Source of the DNA: Nostoc piscinale CENA21
Lineage (GTDB): Bacteria > Cyanobacteriota > Cyanobacteriia > Cyanobacteriales > Nostocaceae
Reading direction: 5' to 3'
DNA: 64,000 bases
Assembly: GCF_001298445.1 (NCBI RefSeq)
Contig: NZ_CP012036.1
Location: 2,545,263 to 2,609,262 of the forward strand
Position 1 is the first letter of the stretch. Each line of letters opens with the position of its first letter. A program made the position numbers and the translations under genes. Below are positions 18,066 through 25,330 of this stretch, piece after piece. The notes below the pieces were generated by a model that saw only the letters and a list, made by a program, of their open reading frames with translations, did no database searches and was not told the origin of the DNA.

Positions 18066-18689
18066 TTACCAACTAGTTATAGTCTGTGCGATCGCTTCTT
18101 TAGCAGCTGCTAATGATTGTTGCCGAGCCTCGTCACCTAAGTTGAGGCTGTCAGCATGGATAAATGTGACATCAATTAGACCAATAAAGCCCAAAATAGC
18201 GCGGAGATAAGGTTCTTGATAGTCGTAAGCCGCAAACGGTGTACCTGGGGGAAAAGCTCCGCCGCGAGAGGTAATAATTAATACTTTTTTGCTGCTATCA
18301 ACTAAACCTTTATAGCCGTTCGCATCAATTCCAAAGGTACGACCAACACGCACAATTTGGTCAATATAAGCTTTGAAAGTAGAAGGAATATTCAAGTTAT
18401 ACATTGGTATACCAAAAACATAGCGATCGGCAGCCAAGAACTCATCAATTAAACTATCCGAAAGCTGAATCGCCTCCACTAGTTCGGGTGTGCGTGCATC
18501 AGGTGGTGTAAAAGCCGCAGCTATCCATGATTCATCTACATGGGGGACAGGATGATGACCCAAATCGCGGTAGGTAACTGTATCGCCTGGGTGAGAATTT
18601 TTCCAGGATGTCACGAACTCATAGGTGAGCGATCGTGAAATAGAACGTTCACCACGAGGACTAGAATCAATGTGTAGGATATTTGCCAT
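18066..18689 (-). CDS. azoR: FMN-dependent NADH-azoreductase
   Basis: 207 residues of the AzoR/flavodoxin-like quinone reductase family. The FMN phosphate-binding loop is at the N-terminus (ILHIDSSPRGERSISRSLTY). The segments FGIPMYNLNIPSTFKAYID and KKVLIITSRGGAFPPGTPFA are characteristic AzoR motifs. The cytosolic homodimer uses NADH to reduce quinones, azo dyes and nitro compounds and protects against thiol or quinone stress. Length is typical (about 200). ATG at 18689 gives the standard N-terminus. The start is divergent from the neighbouring nuclease gene, with only about 60 bp between. Confidence 0.92.
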   Translation of the reverse strand: MANILHIDSSPRGERSISRSLTYEFVTSWKNSHPGDTVTYRDLGHHPVPHVDESWIAAAFTPPDARTPELVEAIQLSDSLIDEFLAADRYVFGIPMYNLNIPSTFKAYIDQIVRVGRTFGIDANGYKGLVDSSKKVLIITSRGGAFPPGTPFAAYDYQEPYLRAILGFIGLIDVTFIHADSLNLGDEARQQSLAAAKEAIAQTITSW

Positions 18690-18749
18690 AAATAAAGCCT
18701 AAAGTCAGATTATTACTTGATTTGTTGGGTTGAAATAGCAGTAAAAAAG

Positions 18750-19370
18750 GTGACAATCGAAATCTACGTCAGCACAGATATAGAAGCAGATGGCCCAATT
18801 CCTGGGCCTAATTCCATGCTCAGTATTGGATCAGCAGCTTATACCGCAGATAAACAATTAATCGCCACCTTTTCGGCAAACCTGGAAACCTTACCAGGAG
18901 CAGCAGGCCATCCCAAAACTATGAAATGGTGGTCAGAACAGCCAGAAGCTTGGGAAGCCTGCCGAATCAACCCTCAACCACCAACATCAGTGATGCAAGC
19001 ATATTATACTTGGCTAAAAGCATTACCTGGCAAACCTATCTTTGTTGCCTATCCCGCAGCCTACGATTTTATGTTTGTTTATTGGTATTTGCTGAAATTT
19101 GTTGGTGATAGTCCCTTTAAACATTCAGCACTCGATATCCGTTCCTACGCAATGGCATTTTTGCAAAAAAATTATAGTGACTCCGGTAAAGAAAACTTCC
19201 CATCTGAATGGTTAGAAGAGTCTCCCTTAAGCCATATCGCCCTAGAAGATGCTATTCAACAAGGAAAGTTGTTTTGCAATCTCCTGCAAAACAACCTACA
19301 ACGTGAACATTTAGATCCCCCTAAATCCCCCTTAAAAAGGGGGACTTTGAGATTATTCCCCCCTTTTTAA
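18750..19370 (+). CDS. DEDD-type 3'-5' exonuclease-like protein
   Basis: About 206 residues from a GTG at 18750; a TTG at 18717 is an alternative upstream start. The first acidic pair is in VSTDIEADGPIPG (D-x-E). Later motifs include AYPAAYDFMFVYWYL (the middle Asp of the exonuclease fold) and SHIALEDAIQQGKLFCNLL (H-x4-D), so all DEDDh catalytic elements are present. It is a cyanobacterial family usually annotated exonuclease or 3'-5' exoribonuclease. The last 18-20 residues (DPPKSPLKRGTLRLFPPF) are encoded by a dispersed palindromic repeat and are not part of the domain, so the native C-terminus has been replaced or extended. Confidence 0.8.
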   Translation: MTIEIYVSTDIEADGPIPGPNSMLSIGSAAYTADKQLIATFSANLETLPGAAGHPKTMKWWSEQPEAWEACRINPQPPTSVMQAYYTWLKALPGKPIFVAYPAAYDFMFVYWYLLKFVGDSPFKHSALDIRSYAMAFLQKNYSDSGKENFPSEWLEESPLSHIALEDAIQQGKLFCNLLQNNLQREHLDPPKSPLKRGTLRLFPPF

Positions 19371-19390
19371 GAGGATGCTCAAGGGGATCT
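19313..19390. repeat. Dispersed palindrome overlapping a gene end
   Basis: The outer arms AGATCCCC (19313-19320) and GGGGATCT (19383-19390) enclose a strong inner hairpin CCCCCTTAAAAAGGGGG (19327-19343), followed by CCCCCCTTTTTAAG. The text is a widespread intergenic palindrome type in Nostocales genomes. The stop codon of the exonuclease-like gene (19368-19370) lies inside it. It may also terminate transcription. Confidence 0.75.
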
Positions 19391-19506
19391 GACGAAATAT
19401 TTAATACTTCTCAGACATCCTCTAAAGAAATTCTCGAATCTAGATTATCATCATACTTTCTCATGTATTCGTTAACTTCATTTCAAATAGGACTGATATA
19501 TTACTA

Positions 19507-19971
19507 TTAACTTTCATACAAAGTTCCATCTTTTCTTGTGAAAATTCGCTCACCATTGGCACCATTTTTGGCAATTAAATCATCATCTGGATAGTAAGCT
19601 TCATCATCAGGTGTTCTATCACCAACTTCTAAATAAACTACGATTTTCTCAGAATGATTTACTAGTTGATGTCCATTTTCTTCGCTGGCTGGAAAACCTG
19701 CCATCATTCCTGGTGTGAGAATTTGCTCTCCTTCATTGGTGACTAGTGTTACTTCACCTTCAATAATATAAATAAATTCATCTTGCCGAGTATGCCAATG
19801 TCTTAAAGCAGAACGGCTTCCTGGTGCTAGGGTGACTAAATTCACGCCATAATTTTTTAATCCGGCGGCATTTCCTAATGCTTTTTTGACTCTACCAGCA
19901 ACGAGATGTCGGAATTTTTCTGGGTAAATTGAAGTTGTGCGGTTAGGAACATTATCTGGGTTAATAATCAT
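19507..19971 (-). CDS. Cupin domain protein
   Basis: 154 residues, one cupin beta-barrel. The first metal motif is LRHWHTRQDEFIYIIEGEV (G..HxH..E spacing with H-x-H and E) and the second is PASEENGHQLVNHSE with the later His. N-terminal residues 1-35 contain IYPEKFRHLVAGRVKKALG, typical of cupins with a 'transcriptional' or sugar-binding annotation. Substrate and metal are unknown. It is the last gene of a methyltransferase-GNAT-cupin operon: its ATG (19971) is 1 bp from the GNAT stop (19973), so the two are translationally coupled. Confidence 0.83.
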   Translation of the reverse strand: MIINPDNVPNRTTSIYPEKFRHLVAGRVKKALGNAAGLKNYGVNLVTLAPGSRSALRHWHTRQDEFIYIIEGEVTLVTNEGEQILTPGMMAGFPASEENGHQLVNHSEKIVVYLEVGDRTPDDEAYYPDDDLIAKNGANGERIFTRKDGTLYES

Positions 19972-19972
19972 A

Positions 19973-20401
19973 TCATTTATCCTGATGTGAGCGATGATAT
20001 CGATACATTAAGTTGAGATTAACAACTTCTGTTGTGAAACCCCAACGCTGATAAAATGGCATCATTTCTGGCAAGCAATAAAGCGCAATTTGTTCGACTT
20101 GATGTAATTGGGGATGATGGACAATTGCATCCATTAATTTAGCACCAAGTCCTTGATTTCTATGGGCTGGTTTAATGATGACATCGTAAATGGTTGCTCG
20201 ATAAATAAAGTCAGTGAGAACCCGTGTAAACCCAATGAGTTCTGCATTATTATTTATCAAACCTACAACGATATCTGAATTTTTGAGCATTTTGACAACA
20301 TCTGGATATGTCCGCTGCTGACTCCAGAATTCGTTTTTATACAACTCTACTAATTGATAAATTTGCTTTTCTGTGAGAGTGTCAACAAATTTGTAAGTCA
20401 T
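19973..20401 (-). CDS. GNAT family N-acetyltransferase
   Basis: 142 residues from ATG 20401 (MTYKFVDTLTEKQIYQLVEL). Upstream ATGs overlap the preceding methyltransferase and are unlikely. The acetyl-CoA pyrophosphate-binding motif A is in IIKPAHRNQGLGAKLMDAIV (R/Q-x2-G-x-G/A). Motif B is at MPFYQRWGFTTEVV near the C-terminus, as in aminoglycoside-type or small-molecule acetyltransferases. The acceptor substrate is unknown. It sits 14 bp after the methyltransferase stop and 1 bp before the cupin gene, so all three are probably one operon, perhaps modifying one small molecule. Confidence 0.85.
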   Translation of the reverse strand: MTYKFVDTLTEKQIYQLVELYKNEFWSQQRTYPDVVKMLKNSDIVVGLINNNAELIGFTRVLTDFIYRATIYDVIIKPAHRNQGLGAKLMDAIVHHPQLHQVEQIALYCLPEMMPFYQRWGFTTEVVNLNLMYRYHRSHQDK

Positions 20402-20414
20402 GGGAAAAGTATCT

Positions 20415-21155
20415 TTAATCAGGAAAGGGTTTACGTGCGATAAATGCCACATTTCCTTTTGGTAAATAAAAGCTACCATAATTGCGAGTTGTTTGGACAC
20501 GAAAGCCAATTTTGCGTAAGTCTGTGGCTATTTGTGTGGCTCGGTATAATTGCACATGATGAATTTCTTCATCTCTTCTGTAGTATTGTCCGACTTGGCG
20601 AAAAGTGATGATGCGGCGGGTTAAAATATTTTGCGATCGCAATTCTTCTTTCTCAACTAAAACAACCCAGTCTTTTCCTTCCGTAAAATTTTTAGCTTTA
20701 TTACCGACGGCAATTTGTCCCGCTTCTACAATATCAAAAATCAAGACACCGCCAGGAACTAAAGCTTGATATATGCGCTGGAAAAGTTGAATCAGGTTTT
20801 GGCGGTTGTTGTCAGTATCAAACAAGTAACTCAAGCATTCACTAATAGAAGTAACAGCGTGACATGGGGGAATGGCAATTTTAAAGACTGAACCAACATA
20901 AAATTTTGCCTGGGGTACTCTTTTTTGCGCGATCGCAATCATCGATTCTGAAATATCAACTCCCAATACCCGATAATTAGACTTGACCAGTTCATTTGCC
21001 CATAACCCACTCCCACAACCCAAGTCTACAACTAACCCTGAGTTAATTTTGTTTTGCCGTAAAATCTCTAAAATACCGGGGGCTGATTTGAGCGCATAAT
21101 CCCGAAAACCGTCATCATGGATAAAGGCGAGGTCTTCTTTATACCATTTACTCAT
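20415..21155 (-). CDS. Class I SAM-dependent methyltransferase
   Basis: 246 residues of Rossmann-fold methyltransferase. Motif I is LVVDLGCGSGLWANEL (SAM binding), and motif II contains LGVDISESMIAIAQKRVP. Motif IV/V is IYQALVPGGVLIFDIVEAGQ. The C-terminal portion (RRDEEIHHVQLYRATQIATD) resembles small-molecule or ubiquinone/menaquinone-like methyltransferases. The acceptor cannot be predicted. It is the first gene of the methyltransferase-GNAT-cupin operon. The ATG at 21155 gives MSKWYKEDLAFIHDDGFRDY, typical of this subgroup. Confidence 0.86.
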   Translation of the reverse strand: MSKWYKEDLAFIHDDGFRDYALKSAPGILEILRQNKINSGLVVDLGCGSGLWANELVKSNYRVLGVDISESMIAIAQKRVPQAKFYVGSVFKIAIPPCHAVTSISECLSYLFDTDNNRQNLIQLFQRIYQALVPGGVLIFDIVEAGQIAVGNKAKNFTEGKDWVVLVEKEELRSQNILTRRIITFRQVGQYYRRDEEIHHVQLYRATQIATDLRKIGFRVQTTRNYGSFYLPKGNVAFIARKPFPD

Positions 21156-21199
21156 ATAGCGACTTGAGTTTTAGCAATTTATTTTATCTAAATTTTTGA

Positions 21200-22249
21200 T
21201 TAGAGTAATGCCTTAATGGCATTGACTAATATTTGATTTTGCTCATCTGTCCCAATGGTGATGCGGAGTTTATCTAAGAGTCCGGGGTGGGGAAAGTAGC
21301 GGATGAGAATTTGTTGTTCTTTGAGTTTTTGATAGAGATATGCGGCGTTTTGTTGGGATGGCTGGACGAGTAAAAAGTTGGTGTGCGACTCCCAAACTTG
21401 AAAGCCTAATTGTTGAAATTCTTTGGTGAGTTGAGTGCGTGATGCTTTGATTTTGGCTACGCAAGCATTTTTATAAGCTTGGTCAGTGATGGCTGCTGTG
21501 GCAACTGTACAGGCGATCGCGTCAATGTTATAACTATCCTTAACTTTAAATAATCCCTGCAATAACTTGGGTTGAGCAATCCCAAAGCCCAAACGCAAAC
21601 CAGCCAACGAGTAACCTTTAGATAAGGTGCGGATAATCATCACATTCTCATAGTCTTTGACCAAAGCTAAAGCATCAGCTTCCGCAAAATCTACGTAAGC
21701 TTCATCAATGACTAACACCCCTGATAACTGACTGGCGAGTTTTTCTAAATCTGCGCTAGGGACAACATGACCAGAGGGACTGTTAGGTGAAGCAATAAAT
21801 GTCACAGCACCATCCACAGCAATTAATTCCGCAACAGGTAATTGATAGTCTTGAGTGTAAGGAATTTCCACAACATCTGCTGCCTGCATCTCTGTGAGTG
21901 TACGATACAAAACATAAGTCGGTGTCGGATAAACTACCTTCCGTCCCGGTTCTGTACAGGCTCGCATCACGACATTTAAAATCTCATCACTGCCATTACC
22001 AACAATAATCCAATCACTCGGCACTTTTAAAACTTGACTAGCAGCGTGGCGAAACTGGTCGCCAAAAGGTTCCGGGTAACGCCGCAACCACTCACCATCA
22101 ATATTTTGTAGTGCAGCTAAAGCTTTAGGTGATGGGGGGTAGGGATTTTCGTTACTGTTGAGTTTAATTACTTGGCTACCGCGTTTCGGCTGTTCACCAG
22201 GAACGTAACTAGCCATTGCATCAACATTGGCGCGGAAGAAATTGGTCAT
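21200..22249 (-). CDS. hisC: Histidinol-phosphate aminotransferase
   Basis: A PLP-dependent class II aminotransferase catalysing imidazole-acetol phosphate transamination in histidine synthesis. From ATG 22249 it has 349 residues, the usual length. Motifs: KLNSNENPYPPSP, VGNGSDEIL, FIASPNSPSGHVV, VIDEAYVDFA, and the PLP Lys in RTLSKGYSLAGLRLGFG. The reading frame stays open for another 67 codons upstream (to 22450), but those codons are a translated 21-bp tandem repeat (HEYPSFINEEN...), so the start at 22249 is preferred. Two other HisC-like enzymes are common in cyanobacteria, so this copy may be one of several. Confidence 0.9.
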   Translation of the reverse strand: MTNFFRANVDAMASYVPGEQPKRGSQVIKLNSNENPYPPSPKALAALQNIDGEWLRRYPEPFGDQFRHAASQVLKVPSDWIIVGNGSDEILNVVMRACTEPGRKVVYPTPTYVLYRTLTEMQAADVVEIPYTQDYQLPVAELIAVDGAVTFIASPNSPSGHVVPSADLEKLASQLSGVLVIDEAYVDFAEADALALVKDYENVMIIRTLSKGYSLAGLRLGFGIAQPKLLQGLFKVKDSYNIDAIACTVATAAITDQAYKNACVAKIKASRTQLTKEFQQLGFQVWESHTNFLLVQPSQQNAAYLYQKLKEQQILIRYFPHPGLLDKLRITIGTDEQNQILVNAIKALL

Positions 22250-22299
22250 AGCTGCGAGGAAGGTGACAGAGCAGAAATTGGTAGACAAGTATTTTAGCT

Positions 22300-22546
22300 T
22301 ATGAATGAGGATTTTTTCTTCATTAATGAAGCTTGGATACTCGTGAATGAGTCTTGGAACTGGATTAATGAGGATGTTTTCTTCATTAATGAAGCTTGGA
22401 TACTCATTAATGAGTATATGGAACTGGATTAATGAGAATTTTTTCTCCATTAATGAGTGTTAGATACTCGTGAATGAGCCTTTGATACTCATTAATGAGT
22501 CTTAGAACTGGATTAATGAGGATTTTTTCTCCATTAATGAGTCTTT
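22300..22546. repeat. 21-bp tandem repeat tract upstream of hisC
   Basis: About 12 degenerate 21-bp units, each containing a core close to CATTAATGAG. Three unit types alternate: one ending GATTTTTTCTT, one ending CTTGGATACT, and one ending CTTGGAACTG. This gives a higher-order period of 63 bp (copies at 22305, 22368 and 22432), with an extra unit making the fourth interval 84 bp. Since 21 is a multiple of three, the hisC reading frame remains open through it. It lies in the hisC leader or promoter region. Confidence 0.88.
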
Positions 22547-22562
22547 CTGCTTCAAAAAACAA

Positions 22563-22594
22563 GATCCCCGACTTCTTAAAAAAAGTCGGGGATC
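22563..22594. terminator. GATCCCCGACTT hairpin
   Basis: GATCCCCGACTT and AAGTCGGGGATC form a 12-bp perfect stem with an A-rich loop (22563-22594). The same stem, with slightly different loop, occurs at 45188-45218. It follows the creatininase gene end in the reverse direction and precedes the repeat tract, so it may terminate creatininase transcripts (reverse strand) or be a dispersed element. Confidence 0.6.
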
Positions 22595-22618
22595 TGAAAC
22601 CCTATTACCTACTATCCT

Positions 22619-23365
22619 TTAATCTGCGTTGAGAAATTCCAAATATCCATTACTCAGTTCTTTTACCGCTAAGTCATAAAATTGCTTACCATGTTCTGGT
22701 GTGGCTAAGGCGGGATTTGAACCCATACGTCCATCTGGGTAACGGTTGCGAAAGTCGGCGGCGCTATAAATGTTATGTCCCCGTGCTATTTCTGGAGAAA
22801 GGGGTGCTTGTTTAATAGCTTCGGGATAAACATATTGAGTCACAGCTACTTCACTGGGGGTAGCATGAGAACCTTCTTGATCAGCGTATAATTGTTTAGC
22901 TAACTCAAATACAGATTTACACATAAACCAGTTAGCTACTTGACATTGCACTTGATGAGCATGAGCAATTTGTAAATCTTCTAGGTAAGCATAAGTTTCA
23001 GAAAAAGCGGCTTTGAGGGTAGCAATATTACCACCGTGACCGTTGATAAAGTAGAACTTTTTAAAACCAACTTTGACTAAACTGGTTACATAGTCTCGCA
23101 CGACTTGAATTAAGGTGCTAGGACGGAGACTAATTGTACCGGGAAAAGCAGTGTGGTGTAATGCCATCCCCACATTGATTGTAGGGCCAACAATCGCCCC
23201 TGTCACATCACCCACACCACGAGCGATCGCTTCTGCACAAATCGCATCAGTACCAATTAACCCCGTCGGCCCATGTTGTTCTGTAGAACCAATCGGGAAA
23301 ATTATCCCCTGAGATTGCTGTAAATAAGCTTCAACTTCTTGCCAAGTACTTAAATGCAGTAACAT
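22619..23365 (-). CDS. Creatininase family protein
   Basis: 248 residues of the creatininase/MftE amidohydrolase fold. It has PIGSTEQHGPTGLIGTDA (metal-binding E-x-H and D), HHTAFPGTISL, FYFINGHGGNIATLKA (the second H-G-G metal motif), and a late acidic residue in DQEGSHATPSEVA. Members hydrolyse creatinine, formamide or peptide-like bonds using Zn/Mn. Cyanobacterial copies have no assigned substrate. ATG at 23365 gives MLLHLSTWQEVEAYLQQSQG, the normal start. It runs toward hisC on the same strand, but a hairpin and a repeat tract intervene. Confidence 0.88.
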   Translation of the reverse strand: MLLHLSTWQEVEAYLQQSQGIIFPIGSTEQHGPTGLIGTDAICAEAIARGVGDVTGAIVGPTINVGMALHHTAFPGTISLRPSTLIQVVRDYVTSLVKVGFKKFYFINGHGGNIATLKAAFSETYAYLEDLQIAHAHQVQCQVANWFMCKSVFELAKQLYADQEGSHATPSEVAVTQYVYPEAIKQAPLSPEIARGHNIYSAADFRNRYPDGRMGSNPALATPEHGKQFYDLAVKELSNGYLEFLNAD

Positions 23366-23769
23366 TCCTAATCTACGTCCTTGTAATAATTGCTGGGGCT
23401 GTCTAATTTCTCGACTTTATAATTAACTCGTCACTAACTCGACTTTAGCCAAATTCAGCAATTTCTACCGCAGTTTTTCATAGATGGGTATGGGGGGAGG
23501 AGTTTAAATTTGGAATGAGTTTTTTCACGCAGAGGCGCAGAGAGAATCGAGAAGAATTTTGTTTGGTTGTGGCTTATGCACAAAGGCTATTGGTTGAGAA
23601 TGGGTGAAGGGGAAAAATCAAGTCAAAAGTTAAAACTCAAAAATTCTCTGACTTTTGAATTTTGACTTCTTTATGAGGGTGTAGATGTTCAAAAACCCTT
23701 TACACCCTCAAACCCTCACACCCTTACACCCATTTTTACCGCCAATCTTGGTGCGTAACTCCTAGATGA
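23366..23769. other. Repeat-rich intergenic region
   Basis: About 400 bp without a gene. The left half contains TTTTTTCACGCAGAGGCGCAGAG, a common dispersed intergenic phrase. Positions 23605-23665 hold A/T-rich inverted tracts (AAGTCAAAAGTTAAAACTCAAAA facing GACTTTTGAATTTTGACTT). Positions 23683-23757 hold GGGTGTAGATG / CTCACACCCTTACACCC, which match the element at 5343-5433. It includes the promoter region of the creatininase gene. Confidence 0.6.
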
Positions 23770-25254
23770 TTAATTATTGGCTTGTGATGGTGAACCAGGA
23801 ATTGTAACATCTATTGGTGTGACTTGTTTGGCTAAACCCGTCAACGGTGGTTGAATCGTGGTTTGATTGCCGACAACTAAAGTTATTAAATTTTCTGGTT
23901 TGAGGTATTGCTTGGCTACCCGTTGCACATCGGCGGCGGTGGTGGCGGCGACGGCTTTTTGATAACGGAATAAAAAGTCTGATGGATAGCCGTAATATTC
24001 ATAGCGCATCAGCCGCGATAAAGTTTGACCAGGGTCTTGAAAATTAAACACAAAAGAATTGAGAGTCGATTCTTTGGCAAAGGCTAGTTCTTGGGCTGTT
24101 ACTGGTTGGGCTTGGATACGTTTAATTTCGGTTTGTAAGGATTTGACAAACTGGACGGTAGCCTCAGAACGGGTTTGTCCGCCAGCCAAGAAAATACCAG
24201 GATAATCAAAGCGGGGACTCCAGTAACCATATACAGAGTAAGCTAAACCTTGGCGCGATCGCACTTCATTAAATAAGCGTCCACCAAAACCATTTAATAC
24301 CCCATTCAAAACATCCAGTGCGGCATAGTCGGGGCTGTCGAATTGTCCGCCTAAATGCCCTAAAAGTACACTACTTTGAGTTAACTGGGGCTGATTGACA
24401 AAAAATACTCCGCCTTTGTTAGCTGGGGAAACTTCTGGTAACTGGGGTTTAGTGATTTTGGGGTTACGTTGCCAATTACCTAATTTAGCTTGAATGAGCG
24501 ATCGCATTTTTTTACTATCAAAATCGCCCACAATTCCCAAAATTATATTATTGGGATGAAAGTATTGCTGGTAAAACTGGACTAAATCTTCCCGGTTAAT
24601 TTTATCCAATGTGGCATATTCTACAGTCCGCGCATAAGGACTTTCCTTGCCATAAACCAATTTCCTGAACTCTCGATTAGCAATACTATTCGGATCATCA
24701 TTGCGGCGGGCAATTCCGCCTTTAGTTTGGTTCTTCGCTAAATCCAGTTTATCTTGGGCAAATACTGGTTCCCGCAGCACTTCCGCAAACAAACCAAACA
24801 CCGTTTCCACATCTTCAGTTAACGAGTCAAAACTTGCACTCCCGGAACCCTCACCAATACTAGTTTCTACCGATGCAGCCCGTTGTTCTAAAATTTCATT
24901 GAGTTCATCTGGCGAATGCTTTTTCGTTCCCCCAGTCCGCATTACTGCACCTGTTAAACCAGCTAACCCAACTTTATCGGCTGGTTCCCAACGGCTACCA
25001 GTCCGCACCAAAGCAGAACCACTCACTAACGGCAGTTCATGATCTTCTACTAAATACACAACCATGCCGTTTTGTAAAACAAAGCGTTCATATTTGGGTA
25101 ACTTAACCGCTGGTAAAGCTGGTAATTTTAACTCTGTGTAATGTTTGGCTGCTGTTGTCGCCGCTAAAGAAAAGTCAAAAGTCAAAAGTAAAAAGGCAAA
25201 GGCAAACATCACAACATAAATCAACCTTTTCCCATGCAATAGTTTGAATTTCAT
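23770..25254 (-). CDS. M16 family peptidase-like protein lacking the zinc site
   Basis: 494 residues from ATG 25254 (MKFKLLHGKRLIYVVMFAFA), with a signal peptide. Two M16 repeats are present: the N-terminal part shows YERFVLQNGMVVYLVEDHELP and the middle KLGNWQRNPKITKPQLP. The zinc-binding HxxEH of active M16 proteases is replaced (GLAGLTGAVMRTGGTKKHSP). This is the usual inactive partner of an HxxEH subunit, which lies directly upstream. Together they would form a periplasmic zinc protease heterodimer of the PqqL/YmxG kind. The signal-peptide core is encoded by heptanucleotide repeats. An upstream ATG-like start at 25293 is less likely. Confidence 0.87.
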   Translation of the reverse strand: MKFKLLHGKRLIYVVMFAFAFLLLTFDFSLAATTAAKHYTELKLPALPAVKLPKYERFVLQNGMVVYLVEDHELPLVSGSALVRTGSRWEPADKVGLAGLTGAVMRTGGTKKHSPDELNEILEQRAASVETSIGEGSGSASFDSLTEDVETVFGLFAEVLREPVFAQDKLDLAKNQTKGGIARRNDDPNSIANREFRKLVYGKESPYARTVEYATLDKINREDLVQFYQQYFHPNNIILGIVGDFDSKKMRSLIQAKLGNWQRNPKITKPQLPEVSPANKGGVFFVNQPQLTQSSVLLGHLGGQFDSPDYAALDVLNGVLNGFGGRLFNEVRSRQGLAYSVYGYWSPRFDYPGIFLAGGQTRSEATVQFVKSLQTEIKRIQAQPVTAQELAFAKESTLNSFVFNFQDPGQTLSRLMRYEYYGYPSDFLFRYQKAVAATTAADVQRVAKQYLKPENLITLVVGNQTTIQPPLTGLAKQVTPIDVTIPGSPSQANN

Positions 25255-25330
25255 CGACCTCTTACCCTTCACCTGATATTTATCTCTGTGCATATTTCTT
25301 CACGCCCTTTGCGCCCTTTGCGGTTAGTTT

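Noticed and set aside
22250..22450. N-terminal extension of HisC by 67 residues
   Set aside because: The extra codons are translated 21-bp repeats and HisC homologues start near 22249. Kept only as an observation about the repeat tract.
22300..22546. CRISPR-like array upstream of hisC
   Set aside because: The 21-bp units are contiguous and degenerate, without unique spacers and without cas genes in the window.
22700..22740. tRNA-like 3' arm (GGGATTTGAACCC)
   Set aside because: The text looks like a T-loop but lies inside the creatininase gene, and no acceptor stem, anticodon arm or D arm can be folded around it.
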